Assembly: GCA_025060015.1 (NCBI GenBank)
Contig: JANXDB010000011.1
Coordinates: 1 to 32,546 of the forward strand
DNA length: 32,546 bases
Direction: 5' to 3'
Source: Caldimicrobium sp.
Lineage (GTDB): Bacteria; Desulfobacterota; Thermodesulfobacteria; Thermodesulfobacteriales; Thermodesulfobacteriaceae
A program made the translations under genes and the position numbers. Below, piece after piece: positions 27,851 through 32,546 of this stretch. A model generated the notes under the pieces. The model had not been told where the DNA came from, did no database searches, and saw only the letters and a program-made list of their open reading frames with translations. Position 1 is the stretch's first letter, and every line of letters starts with the position of its first letter.

Positions 27851-30062
27851 ACAATTCAGCTGCTAAGAAGTTATCCTTTGGCTTAACGGGAACCAAGATA
27901 TAAAGATTCTTAATAGCCCTGGTAAAGGCAACATAAAAGAGGTTTAGCATTTCCAGGGAAGAGCTGATTCTCTCGGCATAGTAGAATTTCAAAAATTCCC
28001 TTGGAATGTCCTCCTTCTTTCCACGATGAATAGCATTCTCCGTGAAGACAAGGCCTAAAGTGGGCCTCATTGGTTGGTAATGCATGTCCAGAGGAAAGAT
28101 CACGTTTCTAAATTCAAGCCCCTTGGCCTTGTGAATAGTGAGAATTTTTATCATGGCCTCATCTTCAGGTAAATCCACCTCCTCTTCTAAATGACTCTCC
28201 CAATTTTTCAAAAACTCCTCTCCATCAAGTCCTTGAAAAGTCAAACTAAGAATTATACTTAAAAACTTATAGATGTAGATCCTTTCTTCAGGATGGGTCT
28301 CTTCCAGTTTGAAATGATCAATTAACATTCTCATAAATTGATAGAGATTCAGATATGAGGCTTTAAGGACCAATCTCTCTATATCCTGCCAGATCTCACC
28401 CTCATAATCTTTTAGGTATTTCTTCAGATCAAAGGCCCCCTTTTGAAGGTTCTTAAAATTCATATAATTAGACAGCACTTTATGTCCCTTGTTTCCGTAA
28501 AGTCCTTTAAGAACGGTAGCTAAAGCCATTTCATCATCTTCATCATAGAATAATTTCATGAAGGCAATCAGGGCTGTTATCAAAGGGGATCCCTTTATCT
28601 TAAGGAAAGAACTACCCAAGACTTTAAAATCATGATTCAGCAGGAAACCAGATAATTCGATTATATCCTCATTTCTACGTAGTAAAATGGCGGTATCGGC
28701 AAGTTCACCTTTATCTCTTAATTCACAGAGAATTTCCCTAATCCTATCCCACAGGAGTTTTCTGATAGAACTTGTCGTATCTTTCTCCTGGCAAGCTATC
28801 CAATCAATGTAAACTCTGCCATCGATATTTTTTTTAGGTTCTTGGGTAATCTGTGAAAAGAGGTTATCAAGCTCTGATTTGGCTTCATTAAGTAGATCCT
28901 CTTCCAGGCTCTTTGGGTCCTTTCCAAAGAGAGTTCTTTTCAGAAAGGAATCCTTTATGTCATCCCCTTTCAAGGCCTCAAAGAAGGCATTATTGAAATT
29001 TACAATACTTGCACAACTGCGGTAATTGATGTTAAGAGGCTTCTCTACAGGTCTATGAATGGCAAGTTTCTCCCTCAGGGTAGTCATAAGCGTGGGATCC
29101 CCTCCTTTCCAGCGATATATGGACTGTTTAGGATCCCCTGCTGCGACAAAGACCTTGCCCTGACTGATCATATCCTCCACGAGAGGATAAATGGTTAACC
29201 AATGAAGCCTATCTGTATCCTGAAATTCATCGATAATAAATCCTGAAAGCATTCCTAATTTAACATAAACCCAGGGAAGCTCTTCTTTTCTCAGAGTTTG
29301 GGCTAACTTTTCTTTCCATATTCCCATGTAAATTTGCCCCTCCTCCAGAAACACCCTCTCTAACTTTTCTTTGAGCAAAGACCAGAGTTTCAAAGAAAAA
29401 AAAGCTCTCCTATTAGTGGTAGATGAGTCCTTATTGTTTTCCACATCCTGTAGAGAAGTTGCACCCCTTAGAAACTCTTCCTTATAGGTGGAAACTTTGA
29501 TAAATTCCTTTAATTCCCTCAAGATTCTTTTCTTTAAGTTTAGTTGAACTCTCGATTCATGAGTAAGGATGAAATCCACAAAGCTTTCAAAAAAAGCTAA
29601 AAGATTCTCCTTCACCAGGGCTTCTTCATACAGATACATCAGAGCTTTCTCTAAATAGCTATCATCCACATACTTTACTACGGAAAATCTGGGATAGAGA
29701 TTCATCTCATAGGCAAGACCTCTAAAAAGCTTAAGTAAGAAGCTATCAATGGTTCTTACATCTAAGTAATCGTAGTTCAAAAAGAGATTATCAATTAAGT
29801 AACTGGCCTCTTCAGGGGCGAGTGTTGTCATCTCTGAGAGTGTTTTCCCCTCTTCGGTTTTTAGAACTATCTCTTTAAGAAACCTGATTATGCGTTCTTT
29901 CATCTCATAGGCAGCTTCATTGGTAAAGGTAATAGCAAGAAGATCTTTGAAGGGTATCTCCTTGTTAATATTTTTCTTGAGCAAAGTTAGATAGGTTAGG
30001 GCTATTTGGTAAGTTTTACCGCTTCCAGCACTTGCCTGATATATAATTACAGGGGCATCCAT
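27789..30062 (-). CDS. UvrD/RecB (AddA)-like superfamily 1 helicase lacking the nuclease domain
   Basis: The start chosen is MDAPVIIYQASAGSGKT; the longer frame begins at a TTG inside the flgE hairpin. The 757-residue protein has Walker A ASAGSGKT (10-17), FTNEAAYEMKER (motif Ia), IIDEFQDTD (motif II), AGDPKQSIYRWKGGD (III), NYRS (IV), ILTIHKAKGLEF (V) and LFYVAFTRA (VI). The sequence ends about 50 residues after motif VI; the PD-(D/E)xK nuclease domain of AddA/RecB (which would add about 300 residues) is missing. It probably unwinds DNA ends in double-strand break repair together with a separate nuclease. No clear ribosome site; -35-like TTGCAA and -10-like TATTCT place the start close to the ATG. 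Confidence 0.85.
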   Translation of the reverse strand: MDAPVIIYQASAGSGKTYQIALTYLTLLKKNINKEIPFKDLLAITFTNEAAYEMKERIIRFLKEIVLKTEEGKTLSEMTTLAPEEASYLIDNLFLNYDYLDVRTIDSFLLKLFRGLAYEMNLYPRFSVVKYVDDSYLEKALMYLYEEALVKENLLAFFESFVDFILTHESRVQLNLKKRILRELKEFIKVSTYKEEFLRGATSLQDVENNKDSSTTNRRAFFSLKLWSLLKEKLERVFLEEGQIYMGIWKEKLAQTLRKEELPWVYVKLGMLSGFIIDEFQDTDRLHWLTIYPLVEDMISQGKVFVAAGDPKQSIYRWKGGDPTLMTTLREKLAIHRPVEKPLNINYRSCASIVNFNNAFFEALKGDDIKDSFLKRTLFGKDPKSLEEDLLNEAKSELDNLFSQITQEPKKNIDGRVYIDWIACQEKDTTSSIRKLLWDRIREILCELRDKGELADTAILLRRNEDIIELSGFLLNHDFKVLGSSFLKIKGSPLITALIAFMKLFYDEDDEMALATVLKGLYGNKGHKVLSNYMNFKNLQKGAFDLKKYLKDYEGEIWQDIERLVLKASYLNLYQFMRMLIDHFKLEETHPEERIYIYKFLSIILSLTFQGLDGEEFLKNWESHLEEEVDLPEDEAMIKILTIHKAKGLEFRNVIFPLDMHYQPMRPTLGLVFTENAIHRGKKEDIPREFLKFYYAERISSSLEMLNLFYVAFTRAIKNLYILVPVKPKDNFLAAELFIRTFEKIGEEVKNKWCFLR

Positions 30063-30122
30063 TAGTTCATAGAATAAATCCAAAGTGATGAATTTGCAAG
30101 GGAGCCTTCTTGCAGAATGATG

Positions 30123-30150
30123 AGGCCCTCTCAAAGACAAGAGAGGGCCT
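30123..30150 (-). terminator. Strong hairpin after flgE, possible terminator
   Basis: Perfect ten-base arms AGGCCCTCTC/GAGAGGGCCT with an eight-base loop, 14 bases after the flgE stop. No T run follows on the minus strand, so termination would be weak or factor-dependent, or the hairpin protects the mRNA 3' end. Confidence 0.5.
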
Positions 30151-30164
30151 AAAGATTAGGTGGA

Positions 30165-32489
30165 CTATCTCTTAAGATTAATCAGCTCTTCTAACATGGT
30201 ATCAGAGACGGTAATAATACGGGAGTCTGCTTGAAAACCTCTCTGAAAGATTATCATTTTGACGAATTGTTCTCCCAAGTCCACATTGGATTGCTCAATG
30301 GAGTTAGGTGCAATAGTTCCAAGACCGTTTGTTCCAGGTTTTCCTGTGACCGGTGGACCTGAATGGGTGGTTTCTTTATAGAGATTACCTCCCACCTTTT
30401 GGAGCCTTTCTGGGGCATTAAAATTAGCTAAACCAACCATCCAAAGAGGGATAACACGGCCGTTGGAATAAATGCCAGTTATTCTACCCTCGTTATCAAC
30501 CGAGATGTTTTCTAATGCCCCTGGACCAAAGCCATTTTGGTCATAAAAAAGGGTAGCATTAGAGGTGGCATATTGAGTAGTGCGAACGGATTCCGAAGCC
30601 CAGGTGCTTCCTCCCTTTAAATAGTAACCAAAATTTAATTCAATAGTTTGAAGATCTAATCTCCTCGTCCCCTGAGTGTTAGGGTCGTTACTTGGGTATT
30701 TGTCTTCTAAATCAATTCCCAAAAAGTCCACAACCAACAGGGGATAACCATTGTCTCCCGTTGCTCCAAAAAGATCCGCAGGAGGAGTCATGGGAGAACC
30801 GTTAGTGTCTATGATTTTTACAAGCGCTCCTGTATTGGCATCAATTCTATAAGTTTCGTAAAATTGCTTTATGTTGCCTTGATTATCAAATTCCAGCCTT
30901 CCATACATAAGAATTCCCCTCTTAGCTTCCGTAAAGGTCTTTCCTGAGAGAATCTCTATAGTTGTATCTGTGTCAGCCTTATACCATTGCATAGGCTTTT
31001 CGTCTCGAACAAAATCCCTTAAATCCTCTGAAGGGTTACAACAGACCATAAACTCCCAAACATTATCCCTGGATGTAGGACTATAATAAATAGTCACTTC
31101 GTGGGGTGTTCCCAGGGAGTCATATACGAAAAGAGTTGAGCGATAGGTATAGGCAGTTGAAGGAATCGGATTTTCCTCTCTTGCATTCCAGTAATCTACG
31201 AGAGTGGTTACATCATTAACCTCATAGAGATTAAAAGTATTATCGTTATCAGTGGGGGTTCCCAGGCTGTATTGGTCGAAATCGTAACTTTGAAAGCCAG
31301 GAAAAACTCTGTTTGGATCCCAGTCCCAGTGAATTCTCTCAGTGGTGCCATTTAGGAAAAACCATACTGGTCCCTCCCTCTCTAAGTTGTAGTTCACAGC
31401 CTTTGCCAGTAAAGTGCCATTTGAAGGATCCTCTGGAGAGGTTCCTCCTGGAACATCTAGTGGCTCCTGAAAAACATAGTAATCCCAGGTGTTTCCAGTG
31501 CCTGGCTTTAAAAAAAGTCTTAAAGTTTTATTCACACCGTTACTATCTTTAATAGTAATATCCCGATAATTCCACGTATTACTGTATGCTGAACCCCATC
31601 CTCCCCCAGCAGGTAGTGTAGTTTCTATTCTTGCAGTTCTTCTACCGCCTATACTTAGATTAGTTGGGCCAGCAACGTTATGAGTAACGCCACTCCAGTT
31701 AATAACTATTAACTCCTTTGTGCCAGGTAAAGTAATAGTAGCCTGAGTTGCAGTTGTTCCTATAGTATTTTCCGCCAAAAGAGTAGCTTGAGCAGAAGTA
31801 ATATCCTGAATACGATAACTCCATAAACTCCTTGAAGTATCATAGGCTAGGGTTATTCTTATTCTCCTATCCTCTCCGTTGATGTCTCTAATTATGAAGT
31901 CATAGTGATCATCATTGAGGTTAGGGTCTGTTATTGTTCCCTTTAAATTTACGGTTCTTAATCTTGTCTCAGTGCGGGCATCGAGATTGGTAATCATATC
32001 TATCTTGGTAGTCTTAACAGGGGGAGAACTTCTGTCTATGCGAATATCAGTTAGAGCGCCGGTGATGTCGTTGGTTATTTCATCAATCCGCCAACCCTGA
32101 ACCCTTAATCCCTGGGGATTTACCAAATAACCCTCTTTATCTATCACAAACTGTCCATCTCTGGTATAAACTAAGCCACCTGTAGTTTGAGGATTCCTAA
32201 CAATAAAAAATCCTGCACCAGCAATGGCCATATCGGTGGGACTGGCTGTAGATTCAAAGGCACCTTGCGTAAAGAGCTGATAAAGAGACTGAATTCCCGC
32301 TCCTCTTCCCAGCTGTCCAGAACCTGCTGCAGTGTTGATACTTTGAGCCATGATGTCAGAAAAGGTAATTCGAGCACCCTTAAAGGCGGTGGTGTTTAAA
32401 TTAGATACATTATCACCTATGACACTCATTCCGTGACCAAGGGCCCTTAGACCACTTGTGCCAGTAAATAACGCATCGGTTAAACCCAT
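30165..32489 (-). CDS. flgE: Flagellar hook protein FlgE
   Basis: The 774-residue protein starts after AAGGGGGTGA. The N-terminus MGLTDALFTGTSGLRALG and GDNVSNLNTTAFKGARITF is the flagellar rod/hook motif and continues with FTQGAFESTASPTDMAIAGAGFFIV (D0/D1). The C-terminus NSIEQSNVDLGEQFVKMIIFQRGFQADSRII is the matching coiled-coil end. The 402-residue Salmonella protein is about half as long; the extra length is in the central exposed domains (about 150-600), rich in Asn, Thr and Asp. It forms the hook joining rod and filament. The next upstream gene should be flagellar (compare the partial CDS at the right edge). Confidence 0.95.
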   Translation of the reverse strand: MGLTDALFTGTSGLRALGHGMSVIGDNVSNLNTTAFKGARITFSDIMAQSINTAAGSGQLGRGAGIQSLYQLFTQGAFESTASPTDMAIAGAGFFIVRNPQTTGGLVYTRDGQFVIDKEGYLVNPQGLRVQGWRIDEITNDITGALTDIRIDRSSPPVKTTKIDMITNLDARTETRLRTVNLKGTITDPNLNDDHYDFIIRDINGEDRRIRITLAYDTSRSLWSYRIQDITSAQATLLAENTIGTTATQATITLPGTKELIVINWSGVTHNVAGPTNLSIGGRRTARIETTLPAGGGWGSAYSNTWNYRDITIKDSNGVNKTLRLFLKPGTGNTWDYYVFQEPLDVPGGTSPEDPSNGTLLAKAVNYNLEREGPVWFFLNGTTERIHWDWDPNRVFPGFQSYDFDQYSLGTPTDNDNTFNLYEVNDVTTLVDYWNAREENPIPSTAYTYRSTLFVYDSLGTPHEVTIYYSPTSRDNVWEFMVCCNPSEDLRDFVRDEKPMQWYKADTDTTIEILSGKTFTEAKRGILMYGRLEFDNQGNIKQFYETYRIDANTGALVKIIDTNGSPMTPPADLFGATGDNGYPLLVVDFLGIDLEDKYPSNDPNTQGTRRLDLQTIELNFGYYLKGGSTWASESVRTTQYATSNATLFYDQNGFGPGALENISVDNEGRITGIYSNGRVIPLWMVGLANFNAPERLQKVGGNLYKETTHSGPPVTGKPGTNGLGTIAPNSIEQSNVDLGEQFVKMIIFQRGFQADSRIITVSDTMLEELINLKR

Positions 32490-32514
32490 AAAATCACCCC
32501 CTTGTTTATTTCGG

Positions 32515-32546
32515 TCATTCTTCTATTCTCTTTAATTTAGCCATAT
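32515..32546 (-). CDS. Last codons of an upstream flagellar gene (possibly flgD), partial
   Basis: A minus-strand frame open from the right edge ends with MAKLKRIEE and TGA, 25 bases before the flgE start codon, as expected for a co-transcribed neighbour. FlgD or a small 'flagellar operon protein' usually precedes flgE. Too short to identify. Confidence 0.3.
   Translation of the reverse strand, partial: MAKLKRIEE

Noticed and set aside
29995-30140. Longer helicase start at 30140
   Set aside because: The initiating TTG would be inside the post-flgE hairpin and the added 26 residues precede the conserved Walker A start without resemblance to the family.

Overview
The window looks like a chromosomal segment of a thermophilic, anaerobic, chemolithotrophic bacterium, most plausibly of the Thermodesulfobacteriota (Caldimicrobium, Thermosulfurimonas and Thermodesulfobacterium relatives). 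This placement is inference. It rests on Lys/Glu-rich compact proteins, low-to-moderate GC, very tight gene packing, a periplasmic nitrate reductase next to an octaheme nitrite reductase, the siroheme-dependent heme pathway enzyme AhbC, DsrE-like and YeiH-like proteins, and flagellar plus PilT motility genes. No rRNA, tRNA, insertion sequence, prophage or CRISPR array was found.

Layout. (1) 1-4200, minus strand: a nitrate-ammonification block. An octaheme nitrite reductase (CxxCK heme plus Tyr-x-Cys active site) ends at a strong hairpin. It is followed by a lipoprotein parvulin foldase, a one-heme secreted protein with a Reeler-like fold, and the N-terminal part of NapA, which runs off the left edge. 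A tandem 11-bp repeat and a 13-bp palindrome lie upstream of the nitrite reductase. (2) 4200-7090, minus: DsrE-like protein, gpsA and a YeiH-family membrane protein, flanked by two copies of the same 23-nt hairpin. (3) 7090-7760: a gene-poor stretch with what may be a decayed coding region. (4) 7765-12069: an FMN-dependent alpha-hydroxy-acid dehydrogenase (+), a class V aminotransferase (-), a type 4 uracil-DNA glycosylase (+) and a long-form NfeD membrane protease (+). (5) 12078-20168, minus: a ten-gene run with tiny gaps or overlaps: a ClpX-like AAA+ protein without a zinc domain, a receiver protein that has lost its phosphorylation site, ahbC, a stand-alone IMP cyclohydrolase, aroD, aroE, aroA, aroK, a CheX-like phosphatase and a hotdog thioesterase. 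(6) 20178-26167, minus: pilT, a pilT/pilU paralogue, a 151-residue receiver-like unknown, galU and priA, almost without gaps. (7) 26204-27850, plus: polyprenyl diphosphate synthase and a HAD phosphatase. (8) 27789-32546, minus: an AddA/RecB-like helicase without nuclease domain, the hook protein FlgE, and probably the last codons of another flagellar gene.

Working together: NapA and the octaheme reductase would take nitrate to ammonium through nitrite. Such multiheme cytochromes need much heme, which AhbC helps to make. The Aro enzymes supply chorismate precursors. PilT, CheX and FlgE belong to surface motility. The least explained element is the ClpX-like unfoldase coupled to a degenerate receiver, which could be a small regulated-proteolysis or remodelling system.
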